From the NCBI GenBank assembly GCA_032209605.1, contig JASFXZ010000010.1, forward strand, positions 8,391,385 to 8,455,384: a stretch of DNA of 64,000 bases, read 5' to 3'. This document shows positions 51,401-59,495 of the stretch, piece by piece. The DNA comes from Mactromeris polynyma. Taxonomy: Eukaryota > Mollusca > Bivalvia > Venerida > Mactridae. Every line of letters begins with the position of its first letter. Positions within the stretch are counted from its first letter, which is position 1. The position numbers and the translations under genes are program-made. The notes under the pieces are model-generated. The model made no database searches. It was not told the DNA's origin and saw only the letters and a list, made by a program, of their open reading frames with translations.

Positions 51401-54400
51401 CGCCGGTCTTTCCACTGCATTTACTCTTATTTTCGTGAACAGATATATGCTTTGCGTGCAATAAAAAAATGTACGACATAACATTGTAGCTTTTTGTTGA
51501 TTTATTTGTCTTTTCGACACAATATTTTCATGGATATGACTTGTTTTGTAAAAAAAATAGTGAATCAACCACCTGTTAAATAAGAAGATGGGAGAGTTGC
51601 TATGGAGGCGGTGTGCACATAGTTATTACCCTACTAAGACCATTGTCGATATTGCTATTATTTGCTCCTTCTTGAGCCAATACTGAAAGTGATATATATC
51701 AAGAATTCGATCAAAAGTTGTTTCAACGTTAAAATCCATCTTGTATTGCTACTTTGACGGGCGAAATTGGCGAGAGCGCGAATGTCAACATACAGTTTGA
51801 AAGGTGAATAGTTTACTTGCGCACCGTGGGCGGAGTTACGTTTGATTGACAGATATTTTAGCGACAATGTTTGCAATCATAAACATTTGACCCCTGTCTT
51901 CTTGTCGAAGTGATTGTGAGGCACTCAGATGCGCTAGAAATTCGATTTTTGTGTGCTTCTACTCGTGAAAGATTGCTACAGTTTTTCCGCACCCTCAAAA
52001 GTCTGTTCGGTCGATAATAAAGACGCCATAATAGTGCCGTTAAAATCATGCGGCATAATCCAAGGTTTTTACTATAGGCTTGTGCGTGGCTCTGTTACGA
52101 ACGACTCGTGTAAAAGTCGGAGTACAGAGACATGTATGCAGGGCTACATAAATTATAACACAATTCCGCGAACTTCCAGAACAACCCTCGTATGGAACTG
52201 AAAATTCCAACACACTCAAAACAAAACAAAAATACTTGACTATCACAAAGTAAAAATATCAATCCTGAAAAGGTTTCTTATACGACCTCGTTATATTCTT
52301 AATTGCTGTAAACATTTTTATCTCACACTTTTTTGTGAACATGAAATGAGTCCTATAGGTAAAATGTATATACATGTAAATGATTGTTGTGTTTTCAGAA
52401 CCCAGATATTCAACAGTTATTAACCCAAGCCCAGACTTTTAAATGGCAATATTTGTCTACTGATGGCTATAAAGGTGCTTGTTCCTGGTTCCTACAGGCA
52501 TGTGATCCACTTTGTTTGCTGAAGGGACGGACCTCACCAGAAGCTCTAGGTCTCAGGTAGGAGACATTTATTCGTAAACATTTGTTCTTCATTTTCTACT
52601 TTATTTCTGCACTTTTGTACGTTGATTACAAGATGATAACATTTTTAGCTCAACTTAGCACAAGGTGAATTGTAATAATCGTAAGTCAGTTGTCAGTGAT
52701 TCACAATGGGCTTGTCATTATTCTAAATGTCATGGTTTTAGCTATGTCTTTATATGAAATATGAAACCTGGTCAGAATTTCGGCACAAGTTTGCTGCTGA
52801 GTCATCTTGGGTCATAGGTTGGGCCACTTTATCAAATCTTTGAATAACCTTGTTGAAAGTCTACAAGCCACACTTTCTACATGGTCTGCTTGAAATCTGG
52901 TCAGACCGTAAGTCACGGCAATATTGTTTAGTTTCTCCTATACTCAGGTGAGCTAAACAAGGCAATCATGGCCTTCTTGTTACATGTAATAGTGATCATT
53001 GCTAAGCTGATGTTTTAAGCAACTCGACCATACATTTATACTGAATGTTTCTATTTACAGAGTGTTAGAAACTGCTGCGGGATTTAATGTTAACGTATCC
53101 ATGGTATTGACCAAGGACTGGAACATAAAACGTTTAACATATCTACATTGTCTGACAGCTCTTATCTGTCAGTGTACCTACCAACCAGACTGTGATTCAG
53201 TTCAGCTTTCTACTGTGATTATCAATCTTCTAACTGAGACAGAGACAGTTGAATCTGCAGGTAACCAGTCTATTTTGCCACATCAAAGTTGGGATGCTTG
53301 TTAGGAAATCAGATTATAGCAATACTGTTTTCTAGTCACTCTGGCCAGATCCATGATGGTCTAAGGGCAACAGCAAAATTGTCTCTTGAATGATTTCATC
53401 AGTAGTATATACACGAAGAGAGATGACAATGATCATATTTGTAATCTTGAACATTGAGACCGTAGTTACTATAAATATGATGACAACATTATAAATAAGT
53501 GATGCTATGTTTCACCCTGTTTAATTATAATTGAAGTCAAAATTGTTGTTAAAGTTGGAAAAATAGTTTATTTGAAAAGTACAACAGATTGTTTCATAAA
53601 TGTATGTTTACATGAAATTACACTGATCATGGACAAGTGCAAATTTGAAACAAGTTTTATTTTTAAAGCTAATAATCAATGAAATTCCAGAATGTTTAGG
53701 AAACAAAGGATGTGCGTATCTATATCACAAGTCTCTGAATGCCAGAGATGCTTTCCAAGATGCTTGTCAATATCTCTCTCTTCACTAGAAAGGGGAATGT
53801 GTGTGAAAAGCAAGAATATCCTGAGGCTGTTCAGACTTGAAGGCTGGTCATATCACAGGGTTTTCCCTAGGAGTCCTTGGACTCTCGTGTTTGGCAATTG
53901 GGGGTCCTTAGTAAATTTGTAGGGTCCCAGATATGCAGTTTATACTTGACCAAAGTTTATTTTAGGGGTCCCAGGGATTCACAGTAAGTGTAAAATGGGA
54001 GTCCCTGAAAAGAAAAGGGAGTCGGGGACTCAAGATTGTCTGCTTTCTTGAGCATTGTTTCCTTTGGATGATTTAAATGGAATGGTTGTCACTTTTTTAT
54101 GACTTTTTATTACTTTGCAGTGCCTGATCCACATACCAGACTGGAAGAGAGCACGGATATGATGAAAGAAATTCTAAGTCTTCTGAATAACAGTAACCCT
54201 GACTACCAGGGTGTGAACGATGTCATGACAACCATACTAGATTGGTTAAAAGGATCTCCTAAAACAATTTTATTGTCTCCATGTATACATGCAGCATCAA
54301 GAAACTTGGCATCTTTATCAAACATGGTTCAGATCGTGGAACAGTGCATTTTTCTGTCTTTTGTGTCAAGTAAGATTTATTCAAGTTATTATAAAATGAC

Positions 54401-56778
54401 TCAACGATTGAGTAATTGTTTTAAAAATCACAATCGACTAATAACAAGTCACAAATTACATCTGCTGTGAGATCAATGTTTAAGAAAATGGTGAGATATT
54501 TAGTGACTATTCTGTTGTTTTGAAACATTACTGCTTAATTTCCTTGTAAATGTGTTCTTTAATCTGGCATTGTGGGCAAAGGGGTTGCATATTTCTCTTG
54601 ATGTGATGTTTTTCAGTATATTTACTTCAGCTTTTTTGCTGATTTGTAACTGTAGAATTTTTGTCTAAACTATAATATAAGTTGAATGTTCATATTATAA
54701 TCGTATGTATCTTACAAGAAAATATCTTACAGTTCAAAGGCATTTATGTATGACATCATTATTTAGATATGTTTGTATTCTTTTAGGCATAGAAATATTG
54801 TTTTTAGTACCCTAATAGTTATGCCTTTGTACCTCTGTGCTCAATTTTGTGACCATGATGTTGTTTATGAACTATTAGTTGAAGTTTTCCCAGTATATTG
54901 AATTTCATACTTAATTCCTCATCAAACTATTCTTTCTTTGCAGCTGGACATTTAAGTAATTCCAAGGACCCATGGAACAGTGTATTGGCTGCTTTGCAGA
55001 TACCAGAATTGAATATTACTGACTTTTTCCAGACATGTTTACAAGAATCATCTTTCTTGTTATTATATTGTTATATCAATCAGCGATTGCCTCTGTGTCA
55101 AACATTACCTGTTGAACAAGCATTGATTGAAATGATTCTTGATTGGACAGAGAAGGCCAAATTAAGGTACCTTGACAATTGTTCATTAACATAATAATCA
55201 TAGTTGTAGCTGTCTTCAGAAATTATATTTTATACCGTTGCTCACACATTATTGGCTTACATAGCTTCGGGAATTTGTTATCATTCTTCTAAAATATATT
55301 GTGATTGTGATTTAATATTTACAAGTGAATGTAAAATCTGTTGTTTCTTGACATGTTATGTGAGCAATGACCAATTTATTGTATGTTTATAATGGTTTCT
55401 GTCAACAAACCGGCTTTAAAAAGATTATGTACAATAAGTATAGGTTATAGCTCATGTATTGGAATTATAAGCATATTAAGTGCAAGGGAGTGTCAGAGAC
55501 CGCAGCACTTAATTTGTTTATAATTCTAATATGTGAGTTATAACCGGCTTATAGTTTACTGTCATATTGATCACTTACCAGATTTACTTAATGAAATCAC
55601 TTGATAGATATTGTGCGAAATGCCATAATAAATGGATAAGTTGGCCAAAAATTTGAAAAATTCTGGATGTTCATTGGATGTAAGACACAGGAAGAGGCGG
55701 AGTGAACTTTAAATGTCCTTTGCTAACAAGTGACTTCATTGTTAGTGATGCATACTATCAAACAGAAACCAAATGTTCATTGTCTTCTCTAATAAATTTT
55801 ATGTTGCTATGTATTTCTACAGTTCGGACAATGAAAGTAAGCTGTTACTTTGGTGGCACAAAGCTATTGAACTTATCTTGCGTCAAGTTAATTTTGGACG
55901 TGATATGACTACATGTGTGACCCTTACAAACAAGTTTATACACAAAATTCAAGGATTTGGAGAAGACAGAGCGTCTGTAGGTTTACTTGGGGCTATTGGT
56001 CTAGGAAAGAAATCTTCCCTTTCTGAACAGTATGTATTCTAATCCTGAAATGTTTACTGAATGATCCTTTTATAGTGTATTTTTTTGTGACTATTTTATT
56101 GCAAATGAGTAATTTTCCTATTTTTTGTTACAATACAAAGCAACTCCTTGTGTGCGACTCCTTTTTTGATGATGCCTTCAGCAAAGTGTATTTTGGGAGA
56201 AAGATGGGAGTTAAATGTCTTATTTCTTGCAAACTAAGTCAAATTCAATGAAATGAGAAATATTTTTGTCGACAAGAATCCTTATTAAAACATTGTTTGC
56301 ATAACAAAAATGTAGTGCTGCTCTCATACACTCCATTGATTAGTCTTGAACTTGCTGTGTCTTCTGTTTGTGGTACATTTTTGTGGCACTGTTTGTATAT
56401 ACTGTCTTACTGATTGACTAATTAGTATTCATAGAACATAATATATATCACACATTTGTTTATTTATTTTTTCACTTCAGGTTTCGTGTCTGTAGTCGAG
56501 CTCTCGTTGCATTTTGTAGCCGACAGATTGTTGATGATGATAAACTCCGTCTGTCAATATCAGATCCCCTTTCTACTTTGCCATCTGCTAAGCAGGATAC
56601 CACTCATCTTCAGTCACTCAGAACAAACAAAAAGTATAATCCAATCAAAACCGATGTTGAACTGATCTGTGATTTTGTAATTGACCAATCAAAATGCTTT
56701 GGTGATGTATTTGATTTATTCAAACTTTTAATAGGAAGATTTTATCATGACATGGAGTATTTAAATATTCTTAAGTAA
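16115..56778 (+). CDS. EPG5: EPG5, ectopic P-granules protein 5 homolog (46 coding exons, 2653 aa)
   Basis: EPG5 is a large cytosolic Rab7 effector. It tethers autophagosomes to late endosomes and lysosomes by binding LC3/GABARAP and SNAREs; in human its loss causes Vici syndrome. I joined 46 exons by hand. All 45 introns start GT and end AG, phases match at every junction, and the coding total of 7962 bp is an exact multiple of three ending in TAA. The protein begins MAEAVRPVKRK, close to the human start as I recall it. It matches the family along its length, for example LSRLQVESYI, MRCPAGVGSWA, KIGRELLSAV, SIDTFLSEGI and SVGLLGAIGLGKKS. The first third of a kilobase of protein is acidic and low complexity, the rest is predicted alpha-helical. 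Human length is about 2580 residues, so this copy is complete. No frameshift or internal stop was seen. Exon coordinates are in the block entries that follow. Confidence 0.96.
16649..16838. mobile_element. 190-bp non-autonomous element, CAGGGGTTCCA ends, 5-bp target duplication, EPG5 intron 1
   Basis: CAGGGGTTCCA at 16649-16659 is exactly inverted at 16828-16838. The bases ACAAT precede (16644-16648) and follow (16839-16843) the element, giving a perfect 5-bp target site duplication. There is no coding capacity. CAGGG termini with 5-bp duplications resemble the hAT5 clade. Confidence 0.8.
19290..22712 (+). CDS. EPG5: EPG5 exons 4-8 (residues 355-609)
   Basis: Exons: 19290-19457, 20482-20642, 21258-21340, 21654-21793, 22501-22712. 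Phases are 0, 2, 1, 0, 2 at the exon ends and join without loss. Exon 4 encodes the conserved helix HEFYEILMNYQRARKNL. The exon 5/6 junction rebuilds LSRLQVESYIHNL, and exon 7 encodes KLQDCISILFTFHRLP. Exon 8 encodes LNHFMRCPAGVGSWAARFVQV, among the best-conserved EPG5 segments. Confidence 0.94.
19961..20387 (+). mobile_element. tRNA-derived SINE, EPG5 intron 4
   Basis: A tRNA-like head (GGCCAGCTCAGTCAGTATAG, then GGATTCGAACCCC at 20011-20023) is followed by a long body ending GGTTATCCAGGACCACTGG...ACATAACGGAAATACTG and an AAACCCAACACAAAC tail. The body matches the copies at 33786-34055 and 58286-58570 and the tail fragment at 36240-36355. Such SINEs are typical of bivalves. Confidence 0.75.
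21960..22008. repeat. End fragment of the TTTTAGCTCA-type repeat, EPG5 intron 7
   Basis: GTACTCGGGTGAGCGATATA followed by ATCATGGCCCTCTTGTTCC matches the right end of the family represented at 52643-52982. Only about 50 bp is preserved. Confidence 0.55.
22085..22255. repeat. ATAATCATAAA short tandem repeat with flanking palindromic AT-rich DNA, EPG5 intron 7
   Basis: About five 11-bp copies of ATAATCATAAA are followed by a segment ending ATGATTATTTTTTATGATTAC, which can pair back with the array. The region is very AT-rich and contains repeated ATTAATC words. Confidence 0.8.
22869..22925 (-). mobile_element. SINE head fragment, EPG5 intron 8
   Basis: On the minus strand CTGCTGAGCAGGAGATCATTG is followed by GGTTCAAATCCTGCG, a B-box sequence. 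It is truncated at 22926 next to the CAGGGCTCTCA element. Confidence 0.45.
22932..23114. mobile_element. 183-bp CAGGGCTCTCA-type element, 5-bp target duplication, EPG5 intron 8
   Basis: The element begins CAGGGCTCTCAGTAG and ends CTAGTGAGAGTCCTG. ATCCT is duplicated at 22927-22931 and 23115-23119. The interior repeats the word GGGAGA/TCTCCC many times. A second copy of the same family is at 62345-62528. It is inserted next to a minus-strand SINE-like head at 22869-22925. Confidence 0.85.
23628..26680 (+). CDS. EPG5: EPG5 exons 9-13, with two LIR-type motifs
   Basis: Exons: 23628-23727, 24249-24372, 24986-25142, 25866-26012, 26526-26680. Exon 9 ends SLSWVMVDSDGEE and exon 10 begins DEDPQSNWMYLHENDV. 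The aromatic-x-x-aliphatic cores WVMV (residues 633-636, codons from 23698) and WMYL (650-653, codons from 24270) have the acidic neighbours expected of LC3-interacting regions. They sit where human EPG5 has its two characterised LIRs (WTLV and WILL). Exon 11 encodes FAFATCLIRILGNGLKTYNMARYRQ and exon 12 the LQVEYDAFFLRAV helix, both family-typical. Confidence 0.94.
24735..24880 (+). mobile_element. Partial copy of a dispersed palindromic repeat (GTCCGTCCGT family), EPG5 intron 10
   Basis: It shares GGTTTGCACATGTCGGTC, a GTCC microsatellite, TTTCCGATCAATAACTCAAG and ACATTCATCTTGGGTA with the fuller copies at 44871-45101 and, inverted, 26171-26396. The two ends are missing. Confidence 0.75.
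25365..25612. mobile_element. Foldback MITE with TIRs of about 60-75 bp, EPG5 intron 11
   Basis: The left arm (ACCTCTTCTTTAAGTGACGTC, then AGAAAACGTCACATGTGACATC) is matched in reverse at the right end (GACATCACGTGACGTTTTCTTG, then GACGTCACTTACAGAAGAG). The arms are about 80 percent identical and leave a loop of about 100 bp. The left arm has a perfect TGACGTCA CRE octamer. There is no open frame. Confidence 0.75.
26171..26396 (-). mobile_element. Dispersed TIR repeat, inverted copy, EPG5 intron 12
   Basis: This is the reverse-complement copy of the 44871-45101 element. It runs from AACAAGAGATGTTTAT to GGGGGGCATAA and includes the GACCTTGTGACCCC and CTACCCAAGATGAACGTGTG blocks. It is about 226 bp and non-coding. 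Families of this kind are common in bivalve genomes. Confidence 0.78.
26681..29232. other. EPG5 intron 13 (2.55 kb)
   Basis: The largest intron. It holds a GAGAGACAGAGG-like purine-rich stretch with the direct repeat AGAGTTGGATGGGGTAA (26763, 26807), the hairpin at 27514-27607, and a short direct repeat at 28010-28078 (CCTCTACC(G/A)(C/T)ATCTC with GCAAA(C/T)GCC). The rest is AT-rich without features. Confidence 0.7.
27514..27607. repeat. Near-perfect 43-bp-arm hairpin with 8-nt loop, EPG5 intron 13
   Basis: The left arm (27514-27556, including GGTAACAGTCAAAACTGTTG) is the reverse complement of 27565-27607 with about two mismatches, around the loop TTGGTGTC. It is a snapback or recently formed palindrome. 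The transcript of the EPG5 intron would fold into a long hairpin of pre-miRNA size. Confidence 0.85.
29233..36075 (+). CDS. EPG5: EPG5 exons 14-22 (to residue 1267)
   Basis: Exons: 29233-29384, 29754-29894, 31265-31429, 32283-32405, 33306-33553, 34422-34562, 34762-34882, 35201-35304, 35979-36075. Recognisable family blocks are CSKIGRELLSAVVTCHP (exon 15), VRQWLLNTNLSS and LSNINWGRS (exon 16), AAVLVVEAYQKF (exon 17), and AACYVTLLLTKYGHSIDTFLSEGIHLLEVL across the exon 18/19 junction. A 46-bp minisatellite separates exons 15 and 16. The exon 20 acceptor is TTTTTAAG, a slightly weak AAG rather than CAG, but phase and homology support it. Confidence 0.93.
29948..30930. repeat. 46-bp minisatellite in EPG5 intron 15, about 21 copies
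   Basis: Units containing CACAACTGAAGGGTTCTATG repeat with an exact 46-bp step (for example 29975 and 30021). Most units read ATAACGAGGGCC; four neighbouring units near 30650-30800 read ATAACGTTGGCC. The last two units at 30860-30930 are degenerate. The array lies between exons 15 and 16, 54 bp after the exon 15 donor. Confidence 0.97.
31518..31816. mobile_element. MITE with TIRs of about 45 bp, EPG5 intron 16
   Basis: The left end (ACAATATTGACCTCCCTTGT...GGCCATTTTGAT) is matched in reverse at the right end (ATCAAAATGGCCGACAGTTA...GGGAGGTAAATATTGTAGG), about 85 percent identical. The interior of about 200 bp is AT-rich and non-coding. Confidence 0.78.
33786..34055 (+). mobile_element. tRNA-derived SINE, EPG5 intron 18
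   Basis: The decayed head (TTAGTTCAGTCAGTAGAGGG) precedes a body with CTTCCACCACTTATTCATGG, GTTAGTACTGGTTGGTAACC and CAGGAACACTGACTAGGTCA, ending in GACGTACTGTTGAATTACAG. It belongs to the same family as the copy at 19961-20387. Confidence 0.7.
36076..38004. other. EPG5 intron 22 (1.93 kb)
   Basis: Besides the SINE tail at 36240-36355 no element or exon could be supported. The purine/pyrimidine composition is ordinary intron. Confidence 0.6.
36240..36355 (+). mobile_element. SINE tail fragment, EPG5 intron 22
   Basis: GGGGAAGTTGCTGGTACTG, then TAACCCTGGAACACAGGTGA and CATAACTAAAATACT match the 3' body of the SINE family at 19961-20387. The tRNA-like head is absent. Confidence 0.55.
38005..45831 (+). 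CDS. EPG5: EPG5 exons 23-33 (residues 1268-1854), middle region
   Basis: Exons: 38005-38238, 38508-38677, 39241-39374, 40041-40228, 41293-41434, 41758-41929, 42667-42757, 43283-43360, 43916-44058, 44663-44831, 45592-45831. Exon 24 carries LNIFRWAQQALDMPMEHP and TWQQFFVLFLGRL; exon 25 carries ERFFSGFGY. Exon 28 is proline-rich (EEPLPPPPLYPVKTPVPEISS), as in other EPG5 proteins. Exon 31 has a charged, probably coiled-coil stretch. Exons 31 and 32 join as VHTENAITMLVKMYRG, and exon 32 contains the family block PPTKQFFASCIDVLGK. Exon 33 ends in a lysine-rich loop (GKKSPKKTKGK) before VAMLLTK. Confidence 0.94.
40530..40775 (+). mobile_element. Second tRNA-derived SINE family, EPG5 intron 26
   Basis: The head GGGGTCTCCATGGTCGAGTT has A-box character and GGGTTCGAATCCC (40592-40604) is a perfect B box. 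The body contains CTTACAGATGGTTGGTGGCC and GGAATAGTCACTACATGACA and ends CCTCATACC followed by an A10 run. It is not related to the SINE at 19961. Confidence 0.75.
42372..42631. mobile_element. MITE with perfect 35-bp TIRs, EPG5 intron 28
   Basis: Bases 42378-42412 are the exact reverse complement of 42590-42624 (key words TTCACAAACGTTTTAAGACT and CTGAATCTCAGACTT). Outer bases GGCCTG and GGTCCCAA (right end read in reverse) are less alike. The element is about 260 bp with an A/T-rich interior. Perfect arms mean recent insertion or arm conversion. Confidence 0.88.
44871..45101 (+). mobile_element. Dispersed TIR repeat, full copy, EPG5 intron 32
   Basis: It starts ATTATGTCCCCCTTCGATGA and ends GGGGGGCATAATG...CATCTCTTGTTT; the outer CCCCC-CATAAT words pair as short terminal inverted repeats. 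It contains the GTCGGTCGGTCCGTCCGTCC tract and TTCCGATCAATAACTCAAG. Other copies are at 24735-24880 and 26171-26396. Confidence 0.8.
45125..45262 (-). mobile_element. SINE head remnant, EPG5 intron 32
   Basis: On the minus strand ATCGAGAGGTAGAGTGGCTG and ACTTCTGATCAAAAGATCAC precede AAGTTTAAATC, a decayed tRNA-like head with a weak B box. It directly follows the TIR repeat ending at 45101. Confidence 0.4.
46419..56778 (+). CDS. EPG5: EPG5 exons 34-46 (residues 1855-2653), C-terminal region
   Basis: Exons: 46419-46550, 46861-46942, 47620-47750, 47888-48080, 49022-49192, 49619-49794, 50430-50609, 52399-52556, 53061-53260, 54121-54369, 54944-55166, 55823-56029, 56481-56778. Exon 38 encodes FAPWIQTI and exon 39 the QLPWQQLMPNIHVMETM block. 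Exon 45 encodes ESKLLLWWHKAIEL and ASVGLLGAIGLGKKSSLSEQ, continued in exon 46 as FRVCSRALVAFCSRQ, the strongest signature of the family. The last residues, YHDMEYLNILK, correspond to the human end. The stop TAA is at 56776-56778. Confidence 0.95.
47383..47570. mobile_element. CAACCTCTC-type repeat, copy 1, EPG5 intron 35
   Basis: It has GCAATCTCTCCAGAGCAGCC, AACAACCTCACTTTG, ACCAATTTAACCTC and AAAGGGTGTTGCTTTGAGGAGG, matching the copies at 49852-49995 and 57876-58052. Ends resemble short inverted repeats of the form CARTRCAACCTC. It has no coding capacity. Confidence 0.55.
48270..48523 (-). mobile_element. tRNA-Thr-like SINE, minus strand, EPG5 intron 37
   Basis: On the minus strand it starts GCGGGTCCGTAGTCTAGTGG with an anticodon-type arm CTGGA-CTAGTAA-TCCAG (anticodon AGT) and a B box GGTTCGATTCCCC (48458-48470). 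The T stem does not pair properly, so it is a SINE head and not a tRNA gene. The body includes CACGGGACCTCG... read on the plus strand at about 48396. Confidence 0.7.
48946..48967 (+). other. Possible 22-nt frame-shifting microexon in EPG5 intron 37
   Basis: A 22-nt segment is bounded by a strong acceptor (TGTTTTTGTTCAG) and a perfect donor (GTGAGT). It lies only 54 nt upstream of exon 38. Because 22 is not a multiple of three, including it shifts the frame and brings an early stop, so if used it would be a poison exon. It may also be chance. Confidence 0.25.
49852..49995. mobile_element. CAACCTCTC-type repeat, copy 2, EPG5 intron 39
   Basis: It starts GGAGCAACAACCTCTCTTTAA and ends GATGCTCTTGAGAGGTTGCAATGTA, so its ends are inverted. 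The centre shares AGCCAATTTAACCTC and ATGGGTGATG with the other two copies. Confidence 0.55.
51270..52192. mobile_element. Tc1/mariner-like non-autonomous element (923 bp), EPG5 intron 40
   Basis: TACGAGGGTTGTCCGGAAAG at the left end is matched in reverse by the right end (ACTTCCAGAACAACCCTCGTA); the inverted repeats extend about 33 bp through TTCGCGGAATTGT. Both ends are bounded by TA, the Tc1/mariner target. Internal frames of about 65-80 codons show no transposase DD(D/E) motif, so it depends on a partner. The G+C-richer interior differs from the surrounding intron. Confidence 0.8.
52643..52982. mobile_element. TTTTAGCTCA-type dispersed repeat, EPG5 intron 41
   Basis: The left end TTTTTAGCTCAACTTAGCAC is answered by TATACTCAGGTGAGCTAAAC and GGCCTTCTTGTTAC at the right end. 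Similar 'AGCTCACCTGAG' elements are widespread in bivalve genomes. A fragment of the right end of the same family is at 21960-22008. Confidence 0.65.
53261..54120. other. EPG5 intron 42 with a CAGGGTTTTCCC repeat remnant
   Basis: From 53858 CAGGGTTTTCCCTAGGAGTC is followed by several GGGGTCC/GGAGTCC words up to 54030. The start looks like a hAT-type terminus, but no matching right end was found. Confidence 0.4.
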
Positions 56779-56820
56779 GAAAGGCCAGTTCAGCCTGTGT
56801 CCAGGCATATATTCATGTAC

Positions 56821-56826
56821 AATAAA
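56821..56826 (+). terminator. EPG5: Candidate EPG5 polyadenylation signal
   Basis: AATAAA occurs 43 nt after the EPG5 stop codon. Several weaker A-rich signals follow up to about 58.8 kb, so a longer 3' UTR is possible and the real end cannot be settled from sequence alone. Confidence 0.4.
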
Positions 56827-57875
56827 AACAAGAAGTATGATTCAGGCATATAAAGGTATAATTGAGAAGATCTAGTAACTGTGGGGTTATTTTCAGTTTA
56901 TGTAAATATATTTTATTGTGTTTTTGTTCAGTAAGGTTTGTCAAAGGCTTTCAGTCTGTGTGTAATGTACTGCCTGTATATGTACTGTATGCTGTATGCA
57001 TAGATATGCTACATTTTCTGTCTAGTATTTTGGTTATGGAATTGACCAAAATAATATGCTACATTGATCTGTGATAGTAATACATGCAGTAACAAATAAT
57101 CTACTGACAGTTTGTTAGATTTATAGGAACAAGTCCAGTGGTGTATCTTTGTTAATTCTTAATTCACATTTCTTACCCATATCTTATGATTTTGTGTCAT
57201 GTTTGGTTTTGGATGGTGTTGTTATCATCTGCGTAGTGAAGAAAAATGTGAACAAATTGGTCGAGCAATTCTGATTTGTATCAGAAATTAATTGCAGCTG
57301 CATGTATGCAAATACAGGAAAATTGCTGTTCACATGTGTACCGGATGATATATATGATTGTGATGAAGATTGAGTTTATTACATTATGGTTGTAGGGATG
57401 CAATGAACTGTTGCAAGCTGCTATTTGAAAATTGTATCTACTTTGTTAAGTGATGGAAAAGAAGTTTGTTGTTTCATCATGTGTACAGTTAACATATTAT
57501 TTTCATAATGATATTAATAACCATGCTATTATGTTACGGTGGATGTTGTAGGCACTTGTATAATGTCAATGCCTGTTCTGTATTGGTTATCAGTTAAGCC
57601 AAAGTGATTTTAAAATACCTGTGAACTTGTATATTAGAGAGCTGATTGTCTCCCCTTGTTAACATCATTATTTATTAATTTTTATCTCTAGCTCAAAATA
57701 AGTTATGGTTGACATGGAAATCGTATTTTTCGGATTATTTTACTCGGTTGTGTATTCAATATTATATGTATAAGAAAACATAATATGTTCAACTATGATT
57801 TGTCTTTGATGTTTTTTTACAAGCAATGGCACTTCTTGGAAGGATATACTTAGGATAAATTGTTTGTATACTTGT

Positions 57876-58052
57876 GCAGTACAACCCCCCTCCTAAGCAA
57901 CTCCCTTTTTGAAAGTGTAAATTTCAGCTGTTGTTTAGAGGTTGATGCTATTGAGAGGTTAAGTTGATAGTAGTAACTTTCACCAATAATGGGTGATGTT
58001 CTTGAAGAACAGTTTTTACTGAAGAGAAGGCCACTCTGGGAGGGGTTGCACT
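57876..58052. mobile_element. CAACCTCTC-type repeat, copy 3, downstream of EPG5
   Basis: It begins TGCAGTACAACCCCCCTCC and ends GGGAGGGGTTGCACTG, giving terminal inverted repeats of about 15 bp. The interior includes GAGAGGTTAAGTTGAT and ATGGGTGATGTTCTTGA, as in copy 2. It lies in the EPG5 3' flank or long 3' UTR. Confidence 0.6.
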
Positions 58053-58285
58053 GTGGATTCAAATCTGTCCGTTTGACCAACCTTATGAGGCAGAAAATGA
58101 GGTCTCCTTATAATCAGGTGCTATAAAACTGCTTAATGTTTGATAGATAAGATAAAACTTTGATGTATATGGCAAATTTGGTATATTGGTAGGTGATCTG
58201 TTTTCAGGTCTCCTTTTTAGCATTACATGTATTATAGTTTGTTGGAAGAATGCAGTAATTCATATATAAACTTATATTTATGATG

Positions 58286-58570
58286 TCCTGCATGTACGCA
58301 CAGTCGGTAGAGCACTTGACTGTCCATGTGGAGGTGCTAGTTTCAGACCCTGGGTGCAGTGTATGTTCTCTATGACAAATTTGAATGAAGTAGTTTGCCC
58401 TCCACCTCTGATTTATGTTGGGAATGTGTCAGTTGTGGGTGAAAAGCTGTCAGTTGTTTGTGAAAAAACAAATAAGTACTGGTTGGTAACTCAAGAACAC
58501 TGGTAACTAGGTCAACTGAACATCATACATAAATGAAATATGGATGGAAATCTGCGGAAAATTCCAACAT
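58286..58570 (+). mobile_element. tRNA-derived SINE downstream of EPG5
   Basis: The head CAGTCGGTAGAGCACTTGAC precedes a body with CCCTCCACCTCTGATTTATG, AGTACTGGTTGGTAACTCAA and AACACTGGTAACTAGGTCAA, ending CATAAATGAAATATGGATG. It is the same family as 19961-20387. Confidence 0.7.
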
Positions 58571-59495
58571 TACAGTATATTCACAAGTATGTGAGCATTA
58601 TAATGATGTTTAAATGAAATGTTGTATTTGTATGTTCTCATGTATAAGACTTTGTGATACTGTTTCATACGTTTTGTTATATTATTGTTTGGTATTCACA
58701 TATGTATTGCTTGCTGTTTGTACCTTGCAATCATGTTTTATAAATATAATACAACTTTGTGTGCAATACTGATTTGGTTGTATTGATGCTTATTAAAATA
58801 TAACATTGTATCTGGTGTTATTGTCCTTATTGTAAGAGTTTAAATATCTCTTTGTAGTTGTTGAATGTAGAGAAGTTTAATCTGTGAGGGCAAACTCCTC
58901 ACACCACTTACCTCCCTAGTGGTTCATCAAATTTATATGTCATGTGTTAATCGATATTTAATTAATGATGGTTACATATTTACAGCTCCGTCATTAAATT
59001 TTTTTGTTTTCATTTTACTCATTTTTGTGACCGGTCAATGTCCATAATGCATTTTACCACGGACATAAACCATTTGGTTCATATGTCCGTGATTTTACTT
59101 ATAATTAAATTAGAGAATTTCAATCCAATGAATGAGATGTACAGTTAGTTCCGTTGGTTTAACTTACTTTAAAAATGTGTGTTGCGGTTTTGAAGCAGGC
59201 CAGTCTTGTGCTATTGCATATATAATTATATAGGTCACAGATTTATATGAATGAGGGTGCATTAAAAGGTCCAGGCATAAAAAGCTGACATACTTGCACA
59301 AATTTACGAACTTTCAGTGGCATAAATTTCTAAAATTGTAACATAAACCTGGAACATACTATAGCGTTCATATACGGTCCCTGCATATAACACATATAAA
59401 AATATACTAACATAGCATTGTGAAAGTATTCTACCATGCCGGGTACTCAAAAGGGTGTAACAGAACAGATTGAGAAGCAGTTTAACATAAAAGGA

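Larger units (their letters stand above)
56779..59495. other. EPG5 3' flank and intergenic DNA to the LSM3-upstream element
   Basis: It contains the candidate polyadenylation signal at 56821, the CAACCTCTC-type repeat and a SINE. No further coding exon could be supported. A long EPG5 3' UTR could occupy part of it. Confidence 0.55.

Noticed and set aside
53858..54030. A complete hAT-type element starting CAGGGTTTTCCC
   Set aside because: No inverted right end or target duplication could be found.
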